Notes: a model not told the origin generated them from the letters alone. Counted from the first letter of the stretch, positions 18,396 to 27,446 are shown. The stretch: DNA of 42,168 nucleotides from Aurantimonas sp. 22II-16-19i (GCF_002088275.1 NZ_AQQS01000046.1:1-42168), one strand, 5' to 3'. Program-made: numbers and translations.

Positions 18396-18422
18396 TGAAA
18401 CAGAATTAGCAATTCTGTTTCA
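18396..18422. promoter_or_regulatory. Perfect 12-bp inverted repeat upstream of lysE, probable operator
   Basis: TGAAACAGAATT (18396-18407) and AATTCTGTTTCA (18411-18422) are exact reverse complements with a 3-base spacer. The position, 87 bases before the LysE start, fits a regulator site for the lysE-lyase unit. The half-site TGAAACA is reminiscent of IclR-type (KdgR-like) operators, but the spacing differs and no regulator gene is present in the window. Confidence 0.6.
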
Positions 18423-18640
18423 GACATACATACACGCTTCAGGCGGAAAGACAGCGAGCCGCTTGCCAGTGAGTGTCGTGCAAGCCGCACTATGCTCCGG
18501 GCCGCGCGCTACCGCATTGCCTCTCCCGCACCCAGCGCATTCGTGCATGTGATTGCATCGATAACGAGAAACCCGGCTGAACCTCCTGCCGGCCTCTGCT
18601 AAGGCTGCGCCACGACTCCCTCATCCCAAAGAGCGCGACC

Positions 18641-19588
18641 ATGCAATCTCGCCCGGGCGAAAGCCGGCAGGGTCTCTTCTACGCCCTCGGCGCCTATGGC
18701 ATCTGGGGCTTCATCCTGCCGATCTTCATGAAGCAGCTCGCCAACGTCTCGCCGGTCGAGGTGGTGGCTCACCGGATCGTCTGGGCGCTGCCGCTGGCGG
18801 CGGCGATCCTCCTCTGGCAGGGCACCTTCCGGCAGGCGATGGGGCATTTCCGCAGCCTGCGGACGATGGCGCTGGCGGCGCTGACCGCCTCGCTGATCTC
18901 GGTCAACTGGGGCACCTACATCTATGCCATCGGGGCGGGGCAGACCCTCGACGCGGCGCTCGGCTACTACATCAATCCGCTGGTCAACGTGGCGCTGGCG
19001 GCGATCTTCCTCGGCGAGCGGCCGACGCGGCTGCAGGGCGTGGCGATCACGCTGGCGACCATCGGCGTCGCGGTGATGACGGTGAAGGCCGGCGGGCTGC
19101 CCTGGGTGTCGCTGGTGCTGGCGATGAGCTTCGGCACCTACGGGCTGCTGCGCAAGATGGTGCCGGTGGGGGCGAGCGAGGGGTTCTTCCTGGAGGTGGC
19201 GATCCTCGTCGTGCCGTCGCTGCTCGTCGTCGCGATCTTCGTGCCGCAGACGCATTTCCTCGGCGAAGGCTTCGAGACGATGCTGCTGATCGCCGCCGGG
19301 CCGCTGACGGCGGTGCCGCTGATCCTCTATGCGGCCGGGGCGCGGCTGCTGCACTATGCGACGATCGGCATCCTGCAATATATCGTGCCGACGCTTCTGT
19401 TCTTCACCGCGGTGTTCCTGTTCGGCGAGCCGTTCAGCCACTGGCAGCTGATCGCCTTCGCCTTCATCTGGACGGCGCTGGCGATCTATACGTGGTCGCT
19501 GGTGAAGGGGCGGCGCAGGCAGGCGGGTGACGTCATCGAAGACGCCGAAGCAGCCGACGCCCAAGCAGCCGACGGGGCCGGCCGCTGA
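18641..19588 (+). CDS. rarD: RarD protein, EamA/DMT superfamily transporter
   Basis: The 315-residue protein has ten predicted membrane helices and the RarD-specific start GLFYALGAYGIWGFILPIFMK with the following PVEVVAHRIVWALP, plus SVNWGTYIYAIG and LQYIVPTLLFF. RarD proteins are probable drug/metabolite exporters or importers, named after chloramphenicol sensitivity in Pseudomonas; the physiological substrate is not known. The C-terminus has an acidic Ala-rich tail (EDAEAADAQAADGAGR) of no evident function. Its TGA (19586-19588) abuts the stop of the gene on the other strand, so the two convergent genes must share or interleave their terminators. Confidence 0.9.
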   Translation: MQSRPGESRQGLFYALGAYGIWGFILPIFMKQLANVSPVEVVAHRIVWALPLAAAILLWQGTFRQAMGHFRSLRTMALAALTASLISVNWGTYIYAIGAGQTLDAALGYYINPLVNVALAAIFLGERPTRLQGVAITLATIGVAVMTVKAGGLPWVSLVLAMSFGTYGLLRKMVPVGASEGFFLEVAILVVPSLLVVAIFVPQTHFLGEGFETMLLIAAGPLTAVPLILYAAGARLLHYATIGILQYIVPTLLFFTAVFLFGEPFSHWQLIAFAFIWTALAIYTWSLVKGRRRQAGDVIEDAEAADAQAADGAGR

Positions 19589-21139
19589 TCACCCCCCATC
19601 CGACCAGCGCGTCCGGTAGAGATCCAGCCGGCGGTCGCGGAAATTGCGGACCGAGCCTTCGTAGCGGGCCCAGGCGAGGGTCGTGAGATTGAGGTCGGCG
19701 ACGGCGACCATCTCGACGTTTTCCGAGGTCTCGGCGGCGATGCCGTCCCGGGCGAAGGGGAAGTCGCAAGGGGTGAAGATGCCGGACTGGGCGTATTCGA
19801 TGTCGAGATTGTCGACATTGGCCAGATTGCCGGTCATGCCGGAGGTGACGACGTAGCACTGGTTCTCGATCGCCCGCGCCTGGCAGCAGTAGCGCACCCG
19901 CAGATAGCCGTGGCGGGTGTCGGTGTTGAAGGGCACGAAGAGGATGCGGGCGCCCTGGTCGCAGAGGCGGCGGGCGATCTCCGGGAACTCGGAATCATAG
20001 CAGATCATGATGCCGACCGGGCCGCAGTCGGTCTCGATCACGTCGATCGGGTCGCCGCCCTGGATGTGCCAGTACTGGCGCTCGTTGGGCGTCGGGTGGA
20101 TCTTTTCGCGGGCATGGACCGATCCGTCGCGCAGGAACGCGTAGCCGACGTTCTGGATCTCGCCGTCCTCGGTGCGGGTCGCGTGGCTGCCGCCGATGAT
20201 GTTGATGTTGCGGCGGATCGCCATCGCCGTCATGCGCTCGACGAAGTCCGGCGTGTGCTCGGTGAGGCGGGCGATGGCGGCTTCCGGCTTCAGCTCCTCG
20301 GGCTCGCAGGAGAGCAGCATGAGCGTGAAGAGCTCGGGGAAGACGACGAAGTCGCCGTCATATTCCGACGCCACCTCGACGAAATATTCCACGGCGTCGT
20401 AAAATTCCTGCGGCGCGGCGATCTTGCGCGCTTCCATCTGGACGGTGACGATGCGCACGATGTCCGGGTTGGAGCGGTTGACCGGCTGCTTGGCATGGGC
20501 GGGGTCGTAATAGGGATTGCGCCAGACCATCAAGACGCCGTTGCCGCCGGAGGCGGTATCGAGGGGATAGTAGTTCTTCAGGAGGAACTCCGGCTCGAAG
20601 CCGGACTTCAGGTGGAAGGACGCGACGGGATCGGTCAGCTCGTTCTTGCGCACGGCTTCCAGATAGGCCTCGGGCGTGCCGTATTTCTTCATGTTGCGCT
20701 TGTAGCCGGGCAGGCGGCCGCCGAAGGCGATGCCCTTCAGGTCCATGTCCTGGCAGAGGCGCCGGCGGGCGTCGTAGAGGCGCTTGCCGATCCTGAGGCG
20801 GCGGCGGTCCGGATCGACGCAGACCTCGATGCCGTAGAGCCAGTCCCCCTTGCGGTCGTGCATCGCCGCATAGCCGCCGCCGGTGACCTCGGCCCAGGAA
20901 TGCTGCTTCATCACCTTGCCCTCGGGCAGGATCATCGTCGCGGCATAGCCGACGATCTCGTCCTCGTAGACGACGACGAACTGGCCCTCGGGAAACGCCG
21001 AGAGCTGGCCCATGATCATGCCGCGGGTATAGGGCGCCTCGTCCTTGAAGACCTTGGCCGAGAGGGCGATGATGGCGGACACGTCCTTGGTCGTCGCGGT
21101 GCGGACTTCGATCTTCGGGGTCGAGCGCTTCTCGGCCAT
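19589..21139 (-). CDS. Bifunctional GNAT acetyltransferase / carbon-nitrogen hydrolase
   Basis: The product is a natural fusion of about 516 residues. Residues 10-185 form a GNAT acetyltransferase domain (acceptor region VDPDRRRLRIGKRLYDARRRL, the acetyl-CoA loop). Residues 228-500 form a nitrilase-superfamily amidohydrolase with the triad Glu269 (FPELF), Lys346 (REKIHPTPNE) and Cys380 (MICYDSEFPE). The same fusion is widespread in proteobacteria; its substrate is not established, an amide released or made by N-acylation being the obvious idea. The start at 21139 has AAGGA about twelve bases upstream; an ATG at 21163 is an alternative, and the longer frame to 21367 is not protein-like. Confidence 0.92.
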   Translation of the reverse strand: MAEKRSTPKIEVRTATTKDVSAIIALSAKVFKDEAPYTRGMIMGQLSAFPEGQFVVVYEDEIVGYAATMILPEGKVMKQHSWAEVTGGGYAAMHDRKGDWLYGIEVCVDPDRRRLRIGKRLYDARRRLCQDMDLKGIAFGGRLPGYKRNMKKYGTPEAYLEAVRKNELTDPVASFHLKSGFEPEFLLKNYYPLDTASGGNGVLMVWRNPYYDPAHAKQPVNRSNPDIVRIVTVQMEARKIAAPQEFYDAVEYFVEVASEYDGDFVVFPELFTLMLLSCEPEELKPEAAIARLTEHTPDFVERMTAMAIRRNINIIGGSHATRTEDGEIQNVGYAFLRDGSVHAREKIHPTPNERQYWHIQGGDPIDVIETDCGPVGIMICYDSEFPEIARRLCDQGARILFVPFNTDTRHGYLRVRYCCQARAIENQCYVVTSGMTGNLANVDNLDIEYAQSGIFTPCDFPFARDGIAAETSENVEMVAVADLNLTTLAWARYEGSVRNFRDRRLDLYRTRWSDGG

Positions 21140-21629
21140 GGGCGGGGATGTTCCTTGCGTCATTGCGGGGCGTGGGTTTGGAGCTGTCGCGGTGCGGCTG
21201 CAGGGGGCCGAACGCCCGAGATAGCTTTTCCGGCGGGTGACGCAAGCGCGCAAGGGCGGAGAAACCTCCGAACCGCACGACAAGAGCCCCGTGAGGCGCG
21301 TCGATCGCCCTTGCGGCGAGCCGATCGGCAGCCTTGGCCACGGGCGGGCGAGCCGCTCGCAGGCCAAGTCGGGAGGGTCAAGTCGAGGTGGGGAGGTCTG
21401 TGAGGGACGTCCGACGCGGGCCGCTGTCCATCGTTGCGCCGGAAGCAGGTCGACGGGCGCTGAAGGGGCGGACGTGCAGGCGAGGCTGCCGGTCGCGCTG
21501 GCCTGCCAGTCGGATCCGGGTAGGCCCGTCGGCTCACTTCACCGCGGCGATCGAGGGATCAACTGCCGCGGCCGTCGTCGTGCCCTGCGATCGTGACGGC
21601 GGTTGCCGCCACGGTCTGCAGAACCGGGT
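21140..21629. other. Intergenic region, nothing recognised
   Basis: About 490 bases between the start of the GNAT/hydrolase gene and the end of the small membrane-peptide gene. Frames present are compositionally like shadow frames. No repeat, RNA or terminator was recognised. Confidence 0.4.
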
Positions 21630-21770
21630 TCAGCGGATGTTCGAGCCGAAGCCGCTGCGCTTCTTGGCGAGGACCTTGATCCGGGCGTCGTCGCGTTCGT
21701 CGTTGAGAGCGATCGCGGCGGCGGTCGCGAGGGTCAGAACCATGGTCATCAGCAGAGCGATCATCAGCAT
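21630..21770 (-). CDS. Short (46-residue) single-helix membrane peptide
   Basis: From the ATG at 21770, with GGAG eight bases upstream, the frame encodes one hydrophobic helix ([20 protein letters not shown]) followed by a charged tail ([18 protein letters not shown]). The longer version of the same frame (to 21923) is unlikely because the good ribosome binding site sits directly before 21770. It would be a small inner-membrane protein with a basic cytoplasmic tail. I know no homologue. It lies alone, divergent from coaD. Confidence 0.5.
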   Translation of the reverse strand: MLMIALLMTMVLTLATAAAIALNDERDDARIKVLAKKRSGFGSNIR

Positions 21771-21971
21771 GTGCGCATCTCCATTTTGAGCCTCAAACGG
21801 AGACTCCGACGATTTGTTCCCATTCGACCGGCCGCGCACATGGCTGCTTGCGATTCCGGAATGGCCTCGCATGGTGGGTCGTGGACAGCTGAAAGAATGT
21901 GTATCGAGGAGTGGCGGTGCCAATCACATTTCGCGGAAGCGTTAAAATATGAGCGTGAAGAGGCCGGACCA

Positions 21972-22466
21972 ATGACCAAGCGGGCGTTCTATCCGGGGTC
22001 CTTCGACCCCCTGACCAACGGCCACCTGGCCGTGCTGGAGCAGGCGATGCAGGTGTTCGACGCCGTGACCGTCGGCATCGGCGTCCATCCCGGCAAGACG
22101 CCGCTGTTCTCCTTCGAGGAGCGGGCCGAGATGATCCGAGCGAGCGTCGCCGAAACGGCCGGCGCGGCAGCCGTCACGGTCGTCGCCTTCGAGGGGCTGG
22201 TGGTGGAGGCGGCGCGCGAGGCGGGGGCAGTGGCGCTGGTACGCGGCGTGCGCGACGGCACCGATCTTAACTACGAGATGCAGATGGCGGGCATGAACGG
22301 CGCGATGCGCCCGGAGGTCGTGACGCTGTTTTTCCCGGCGACACCGGAGACGAGGCCCATTACCGCCACATTGGTTCGCCAGATCGCAGCCATGGGCGGG
22401 GACGTGTCGCGTTTCGTTCCGGCCCACGTCGCCGCGGCGATCAGGGGGAAACGCGCCGGGCGCTGA
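21972..22466 (+). CDS. coaD: Phosphopantetheine adenylyltransferase
   Basis: The 164-residue enzyme transfers AMP from ATP to 4'-phosphopantetheine, the penultimate step of coenzyme A synthesis. It shows the nucleotidyltransferase signature [13 protein letters not shown] (GxFDP at 9-13, the TxGH motif ending in His18), the [12 protein letters not shown] substrate loop and [14 protein letters not shown], the counterpart of the SSTxxR motif. ATG at 21972 is the usual family start; the frame upstream to 21603 is not protein-like. It begins a run of same-strand genes with two peptidyl-prolyl isomerases, queA and tgt, an order common in Rhizobiales. Confidence 0.96.
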   Translation: MTKRAFYPGSFDPLTNGHLAVLEQAMQVFDAVTVGIGVHPGKTPLFSFEERAEMIRASVAETAGAAAVTVVAFEGLVVEAAREAGAVALVRGVRDGTDLNYEMQMAGMNGAMRPEVVTLFFPATPETRPITATLVRQIAAMGGDVSRFVPAHVAAAIRGKRAGR

Positions 22467-22498
22467 CGCGCACAGAAATCCATTTGGGGGTCCAAACG

Positions 22499-23089
22499 AT
22501 GAAATTCCTCGCGACGCTCGGCCTTGCGGCCGCAATCTCATTTGCCGCGCTTCCGGCCTTCGCCGCGCCGGCGGCCGAGCCGGAGAACACGCTGGTCATC
22601 ACCACCAGTTCCGGCGAGATCGACATCCAGCTTCGACCGGATCTCGCGCCGGAGCACGTGAAGCGCATCAAGGAGCTGGCCCGCGAGAAGGCCTATGACG
22701 GCGTGGTGTTCCACCGGGTGATCGAGGGCTTCATGGCCCAGACCGGCGACGTCGAGTTCGGCAAGGAGGGCGGCTCCGGCTACAATCCCGACCGCGCCGG
22801 CATGGGCGGCTCCGCCAAGCCGGACCTCAAGGCGGAGTTCTCCCGCGAGACCTTCGACCGGGGCACCGTCGGCATGGCCCGCTCGCAGGACCCCAATTCG
22901 GCCAATTCGCAGTTCTTCATCATGCTCGCCGACGGCGACTTCCTCGACGGCCAGTACACGATCGTCGGCGACGTCATCGACGGCATGGACGTCGTCGACA
23001 AGATCAAGAAGGGCGACGCCCAGCAGAATGGCGCGGTCAAGAACCCGGACAAGATGTTGCAGGTCCGCGTCGCGGCCGACGGAAAATAG
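22499..23089 (+). CDS. Cyclophilin-type peptidyl-prolyl isomerase, periplasmic
   Basis: The 196-residue protein has a signal peptide (MKFLATLGLAAAISFAALPAF, cleavage near AFA-AP at about residue 22) and a cyclophilin domain with FHRVIEGFMAQTGD and NSANSQFFIML, containing the active-site Arg, Phe and Gln residues. It catalyses cis-trans isomerisation at proline, here during folding in the periplasm. ATG 22499 is used; a TTG at 22484 in the same frame is less likely because it would push the signal peptide inward. It is followed 116 bases later by a cytoplasmic paralogue. Confidence 0.94.
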   Translation: MKFLATLGLAAAISFAALPAFAAPAAEPENTLVITTSSGEIDIQLRPDLAPEHVKRIKELAREKAYDGVVFHRVIEGFMAQTGDVEFGKEGGSGYNPDRAGMGGSAKPDLKAEFSRETFDRGTVGMARSQDPNSANSQFFIMLADGDFLDGQYTIVGDVIDGMDVVDKIKKGDAQQNGAVKNPDKMLQVRVAADGK

Positions 23090-23205
23090 TCGCAGCCCGC
23101 AGGGCCGTGTGGTCTTGCGTCTGTTTTCGAAAACGCTCAAACAGCCGTCATCATCGCCGGACCGGGACGCGGTCCGGCAAGACGACGGACAAAGAGGACG
23201 TTCCA

Positions 23206-23676
23206 TTGGCTTACGAAAACCCTGAAGACACGCTCGTTCTGGACACCACCAAGGGCCAGGTCGTGATCAAGCTGCGGCCCGATCTCGCGCCGAACCACGT
23301 GGCGCGGGTCAAGGAACTCGCGCGCGAGGGCTTCTACGACGGCGTGGTCTTCCACCGGGTGATCGAGGGCTTCATGGCCCAGACCGGCGATCCGACGGGC
23401 ACCGGCTCGGGCGGTTCGGACAAGCCCGACCTCGCGGCCGAGTTCTCGTCCGAGTCGCACAAGCGCGGCACGGTCTCGGCGGCCCGCACCGCCAACCCGA
23501 ACTCGGCGAACTCCCAGTTCTTCATCTGCTTCACCGACGCGCCGTGGCTGAACAAGCAGTATTCGGTCTGGGGCGAGGTGATCGAGGGCATGGACGTGGT
23601 CGACCAGATCAAGCGCGGCGAGCCGGTGCGCGATCCCGACCAGATCACCACCATGCGGGTCGCCGCCGACCTCTGA
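23206..23676 (+). CDS. Cyclophilin-type peptidyl-prolyl isomerase, cytoplasmic, TTG start
   Basis: The 156-residue cyclophilin lacks a signal peptide and is close in sequence to the preceding gene (FHRVIEGFMAQTGD, NSANSQFFICF). No ATG or GTG fits: the domain begins at AYENPEDTLVLDT, directly preceded by a TTG codon at 23206 with GAGG nine bases upstream, so TTG is the likely start. A longer frame back to 23107 has no protein character. The pair periplasmic/cytoplasmic cyclophilin in tandem before queA is a usual arrangement in this order. Confidence 0.92.
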   Translation: MAYENPEDTLVLDTTKGQVVIKLRPDLAPNHVARVKELAREGFYDGVVFHRVIEGFMAQTGDPTGTGSGGSDKPDLAAEFSSESHKRGTVSAARTANPNSANSQFFICFTDAPWLNKQYSVWGEVIEGMDVVDQIKRGEPVRDPDQITTMRVAADL

Positions 23677-23697
23677 GGTCCGGGACGAGCGCCGCAG

Positions 23698-24786
23698 ATG
23701 CGGGTCGATCTCTTCGACTTCGAGCTGCCGGAGGAGCGCATCGCCCTCCGGCCCGCCGTGCCGCGTGAAGCGGCGCGGCTTCTGCATGTGGGGCAGGCGG
23801 GTGCATTGTCGGATCATCACGTCGGTGACCTGCCGGACCTCCTCGCGCCCGGCGACGTGCTGGTCTTCAACGACACGCGGGTGATTCCGGCGCGGCTCTC
23901 CGGTGTCCGGCGCCGCGAGGGCGCCGCGGCCGGCGAGGGCGTCGCGCGGATCGAGGCGACGCTGCACATGCGGATGGCGCCGGATCGCTGGAAGGCGTTC
24001 CTGCGGCCCGCCAAGCGGGTGAAGCTCGACGACCGGATCGTCTTCGGGGCGGAGGCGGACGCCGCCTGCCTGCTCGCGGGCCTTGCGGCGACGGTGGAGG
24101 AGCGCGGCGAGGGCGGCGAGGCGACGCTGCGCTTCGAGCTGGAGGGCCCGGCGCTGGACGAGGCGATCGCCGCCGTCGGCCACATGCCGCTACCGCCCTA
24201 CATCGCCTCCAAGCGCGCCGAGGACGCGGCCGATCTCGCCGACTACCAGACGATCTTCGCGCGCGAGAGCGGCGCCGTGGCGGCGCCGACGGCGGGGCTG
24301 CATTTCACGCCGGAACTGATGGCGCGGATAAAGGCGCGCGGTCTCCTGAGAGAATTCCTGACGCTGCATGTGGGCGCCGGAACGTTCCTGCCGGTGAAGG
24401 CCGACGACACCGACGAGCACAGGATGCATGCCGAGATCGGCGTCATCGACGAGGCCACCGCCGCCCGGCTGAACGCCGTGCGCCAGAACGGCGGGCGGCT
24501 GGTCGCCGTCGGCACGACGTCACTGCGGCTTCTCGAAAGCGCGACGGGTGAAGACGGGGTGATCCGGCCCTTCGCCGGGCCGACCGACATCTTCATCACG
24601 CCGGGCTACCGGTTCCGGGCCGTCGACCGCCTCGTCACCAACTTCCACCTGCCGCGCTCGACGCTGTTCATGCTGGTCTCGGCCTTTTCGGGGCTGGAGG
24701 CGATGCGGGCGGCCTATGCCCATGCCGTCGAGGCTGGCTACCGGTTCTACTCCTATGGCGACGCCTGCCTGCTCGAGCGGGTGTGA
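23698..24786 (+). CDS. queA: S-adenosylmethionine:tRNA ribosyltransferase-isomerase
   Basis: This 362-residue enzyme transfers and isomerises the ribosyl group of S-adenosylmethionine onto the preQ1 base in tRNA, giving epoxyqueuosine. Recognisable stretches are [14 protein letters not shown] at the N-terminus, [21 protein letters not shown], the motif [10 protein letters not shown] and the C-terminal [17 protein letters not shown]. It starts 21 bases after the second cyclophilin and acts one step after Tgt, encoded 640 bases downstream. The intervening minus-strand DUF1236 gene separates the two, so queA and tgt are not one transcript. Confidence 0.97.
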   Translation: MRVDLFDFELPEERIALRPAVPREAARLLHVGQAGALSDHHVGDLPDLLAPGDVLVFNDTRVIPARLSGVRRREGAAAGEGVARIEATLHMRMAPDRWKAFLRPAKRVKLDDRIVFGAEADAACLLAGLAATVEERGEGGEATLRFELEGPALDEAIAAVGHMPLPPYIASKRAEDAADLADYQTIFARESGAVAAPTAGLHFTPELMARIKARGLLREFLTLHVGAGTFLPVKADDTDEHRMHAEIGVIDEATAARLNAVRQNGGRLVAVGTTSLRLLESATGEDGVIRPFAGPTDIFITPGYRFRAVDRLVTNFHLPRSTLFMLVSAFSGLEAMRAAYAHAVEAGYRFYSYGDACLLERV

Positions 24787-24828
24787 GGCGGCCCGGGCTG
24801 CCGGAGGCGACACGCTCTTCCCGAAACG

Positions 24829-24856
24829 AAAAGAGCGGAGCCTTGCGGCCCCGCTC
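24829..24856 (-). terminator. Rho-independent terminator of the DUF1236 gene
   Basis: On the minus strand a 10-bp stem (GAGCGGGGCC paired with GGCTCCGCTC, one mismatch) closes a GCAA-type tetraloop and is followed by TTTTCGTTT. It lies 33 bases past the DUF1236 stop. For queA on the plus strand it lacks a T-run. Confidence 0.8.
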
Positions 24857-24888
24857 GATCATGTCGATCTTGCGCCGGGCGAGCCCGG

Positions 24889-25209
24889 TCAGTCGATGAT
24901 CTCGACGATGTTGCGGTTCTCGTCGACGAGGACGGTATGGCCGTCGACGACGGCATATTCGTACGGGCCGATGTCGTCCGGCAGGCGGTAGAGCGGCACC
25001 GGCTCGGGCAGCGGGGTTCCGATCGTCACCGTGTAACCGTCGGGCGCGGCCACCGATTCGCGGCGCTCCTTGGTCACATAGGTGCGGATGGTGCCGTAGT
25101 CGGGGTCGGTCCGCTCCACAGTGGTCGTGGTGGTGGTGGTCTGTGCCAGGGCGGCGGCGGGCGCCGCGGCGGCGAGGCAGGCGGCGATCAGGATGGTCTT
25201 CATCGTCAT
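24889..25209 (-). CDS. DUF1236 family exported protein
   Basis: The 106-residue protein has a signal peptide (MKTILIAACLAAAAPAAALA, cleavage before QTTTT) and a single DUF1236 repeat at its C-terminus: YEYAVVDGHTVLVDENRNIVEII. DUF1236 is found almost only in Rhizobiales, in small periplasmic proteins of unknown role, often associated with the cell envelope. AAAGGA just upstream supports the ATG at 25209; the second ATG at 25203 would also work. A good terminator follows. Mature N-terminus is a Thr-run of possible low structure. Confidence 0.88.
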   Translation of the reverse strand: MTMKTILIAACLAAAAPAAALAQTTTTTTTVERTDPDYGTIRTYVTKERRESVAAPDGYTVTIGTPLPEPVPLYRLPDDIGPYEYAVVDGHTVLVDENRNIVEIID

Positions 25210-25429
25210 GGTCCTTTCGGATATCGTCCCGTCCGACAACTCCCCGCCGATGCGCTCCGTTCCACCAAGTCGTTGACGTCTTTCGCGGATCGGTCACATT
25301 TCGCGAGGCACACCGGGTCTCCGAGTGGCCTGCGCAGGGCCGGACGGACGGGCCGGGGGCCGCCGCCTTGCCGGCGCGACGACGCCGGCAGTTGCCAGCG
25401 CAGCTTCGCCGGGCTACCGGGTGGCGATC

Positions 25430-26560
25430 ATGACCGAACGCTTCTCATTCCAACTCCTCGCCACCGACGGCAGGGCCCGCCGCGGCGAGATCACCATGCC
25501 GCGCGGCACGGTGCGCACGCCGGCCTTCATGCCGGTGGGCACCGCCGGCACCGTCAAGGCGATGTATCTCGACCAGGTCCGCGCGCTTGGCGCCGACATC
25601 ATCCTCGGCAACGTCTATCACCTGATGCTGCGCCCCGGCGCGGAGCGGGTGGCGCGGCTCGGCGGCCTGCACGACTTCGCCCGGTGGCCGCATCCGATCC
25701 TCACCGATTCCGGCGGCTTTCAGGTGATGTCGCTGGCCGAACTGCGAAAGCTCGACGAGAAGGGCGTGACCTTCCGCTCGCATGTCGACGGCTCGGTGCA
25801 TTCGCTGTCGCCGGAGCGCTCCATCGAGATCCAGGGGCTGCTCGATAGTGACATCCAGATGCAGCTCGACGAGTGCATCCGCCTGCCGGCGGAGCGGGCC
25901 GAGATCGAACGGGCGATGGAATTGTCGCTGCGCTGGGCCGAGCGCTGCAAGGTGGCCTTCGGCGAGCAGCCGGGCAAGGCGATGTTCGGCATCGTCCAGG
26001 GCGGCGACCAGATCGACCTGCGCCAGCGCTCGGCCGCAAGCCTCGCGGCGATGGACCTCAAGGGCTACGCCGTCGGCGGCCTCGCCGTCGGCGAGCCGCA
26101 GGCGGTGATGCTGGCGACACTGGACGAGACCGTGCCGGTGCTGCCGGAGGAGAAGCCCCGCTACCTGATGGGCGTCGGCACGCCGGACGACCTGATCCGC
26201 TCGGTGGCGCGGGGCATCGACATGTTCGACTGCGTGATGCCGACGCGGGCGGGGCGGCACGGCCTCGCCTATACGCGGCGCGGCAAGATCAACCTGAAGA
26301 ACGCCCGCCACGCCGAGGACCACCGCCCGCTCGACGAGGAATCCGACTGCCCGGCGGCGCGCGACTATTCGCGGGCCTATCTGCACCACCTGGTGCGCTC
26401 CGACGAGTCGCTCGGCGGCATGCTTTTGACCTGGAACAACCTCGCCTATTACCAGGACCTGATGGCCGGCATCCGCGCCGCCATCGAGGCAAAGCGCTAT
26501 GCGGACTTCTGCGACGCAGTCAGCGAGGCCTGGGCGAAGGGCGACCTGCCGGCTTTGTGA
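25430..26560 (+). CDS. tgt: tRNA-guanine transglycosylase lacking most zinc ligands
   Basis: This 376-residue TIM-barrel enzyme exchanges guanine-34 of certain tRNAs for preQ1. The catalytic regions are intact: [38 protein letters not shown] and [13 protein letters not shown], which holds the nucleophilic Asp. The zinc subdomain is changed: relative to the Cys-x-Cys-x2-Cys...His ligands of the Escherichia coli and Zymomonas enzymes, residues here read Ser305, Cys307, Ala310 and Asn336 ([18 protein letters not shown] and LTWNNLAYY). Only one ligand remains, yet the rest of the subdomain aligns without gaps. ATG 25430 gives the standard length. The long upstream in-frame extension is not protein-like. 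Confidence 0.95.
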   Translation: MTERFSFQLLATDGRARRGEITMPRGTVRTPAFMPVGTAGTVKAMYLDQVRALGADIILGNVYHLMLRPGAERVARLGGLHDFARWPHPILTDSGGFQVMSLAELRKLDEKGVTFRSHVDGSVHSLSPERSIEIQGLLDSDIQMQLDECIRLPAERAEIERAMELSLRWAERCKVAFGEQPGKAMFGIVQGGDQIDLRQRSAASLAAMDLKGYAVGGLAVGEPQAVMLATLDETVPVLPEEKPRYLMGVGTPDDLIRSVARGIDMFDCVMPTRAGRHGLAYTRRGKINLKNARHAEDHRPLDEESDCPAARDYSRAYLHHLVRSDESLGGMLLTWNNLAYYQDLMAGIRAAIEAKRYADFCDAVSEAWAKGDLPAL

Positions 26561-26625
26561 CGGCTGCCGCCGATGTGACGGCATCATCCGGTGGATGGCG
26601 GGCGCCAGCCGGAGCGAGGATCTCG

Positions 26626-27039
26626 TCAGACCGCGACGTCGTCGCCCTCGCGCAGGCTGCAGCCGGTGATCTTCATCGAGCCGTCGGCCTGGCGCTGCAG
26701 CGTGTAGCTGGCGATCCAGCTCTTGCCGTTGCGGTCGGTGATGCGGACCTCCTGGCGAAAGCCCTGGCCCTCCGCCTTCAGCGGCCCGAAGACCGGGTTG
26801 CTCGACCGGTAGACCGGGTCGTAGCCCGAGCGCACCATGCCCATGAAGACGTCCGGCGTCGGGAAGATCGCCTGGATGTTCGGCGCGGCGTATGACCAGG
26901 CCGCGGCGCCGTCGCCAGCATTGAAGGCATCGAGCTGGCCGGCGATCGTCGCCCGGATGTCGCCGGCATCGTCGGCACGGGCGGCGAGCGGGGCGGCAAA
27001 GGCAAGAAGCGCCGCCAGGAACAGGGTGGCTGATCGCAT
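26626..27039 (-). CDS. Exported DUF4864 family protein
   Basis: The 137-residue protein has a signal peptide (RSATLFLAALLAFAAPLAARA, cleavage before DDAGDI) and an NTF2/SnoaL-like small domain of the DUF4864 type: IRATIAGQLDAFNAGDGAAAWSYAAPNIQ, MGMVRSGYDPVY, then a strand-rich end. Function is unknown; members are predicted periplasmic. GGGAG lies about twelve bases before the ATG at 27039. It converges on tgt, with 65 bases between the stops and no T-rich terminator visible. The frame extending upstream to 27564 runs through a tandem repeat and is probably not translated. Confidence 0.82.
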   Translation of the reverse strand: MRSATLFLAALLAFAAPLAARADDAGDIRATIAGQLDAFNAGDGAAAWSYAAPNIQAIFPTPDVFMGMVRSGYDPVYRSSNPVFGPLKAEGQGFRQEVRITDRNGKSWIASYTLQRQADGSMKITGCSLREGDDVAV

Positions 27040-27119
27040 CGCTGGGGTCTCCCGGAAGGTCTCGACGAAGAGAGTTACGCCGCAATTCTCCGCTGGAAGC
27101 ACCGGCCGGGTCACTTGGG

Positions 27120-27160
27120 CGTGAACGGGGGGGCGTGAACGGGGGGGCGTGAACGGGGGG
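27120..27160. repeat. 14-bp tandem repeat, about three units
   Basis: The unit CGTGAACGGGGGGG is present at 27120-27133 and 27134-27147, with a third copy one G shorter at 27148-27160 and a decayed fourth start (CGCGAAC). It lies in the spacer upstream of the DUF4864 gene. G-runs of seven make it prone to length change. Confidence 0.85.
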
Positions 27161-27227
27161 CGCGAACAGCCGGCCGAGCCGACCCTGCCGCGAGGCGGCG
27201 TCCGCGCGGCACGGTTCGCCGGCGCGG

Positions 27228-27446
27228 TCAGTCGTCGTTGGCGGAGTTCAGGTCCTGCGGCCGCCGGCCCTCCTGGTGGCCGAGATGCGCGACCTCGACG
27301 AGATCGATCTGCGGACCGGAGTGACCATGGAGGGGCTCCGACCGGACCGCCACCGTCAGGGTGACGTTGGCGCCTGCGGCCTCCCGCAGGGCGTCGTTGA
27401 GGGCATGGGCTGCGGCGACCGCCTTGGCGAGGATTTCGGCTGACAT
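27228..27446 (-). CDS. Small (72-residue) protein of unknown function
   Basis: From the ATG at 27446, preceded by GGAG at 8-9 bases, the frame encodes an amphipathic start (SAEILAKAVAAAHALNDALREAAG) followed by a beta-like segment (NVTLTVAVRSEPLH) and a charged end (QIDLVEVAHLGH). The composition is ordinary protein rather than the Arg/Pro-rich type of shadow frames. I recognise no family. It is divergent from the DUF4139 gene and upstream of DUF4864 on the same strand, from which a tandem repeat separates it. Confidence 0.55.
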   Translation of the reverse strand: MSAEILAKAVAAAHALNDALREAAGANVTLTVAVRSEPLHGHSGPQIDLVEVAHLGHQEGRRPQDLNSANDD

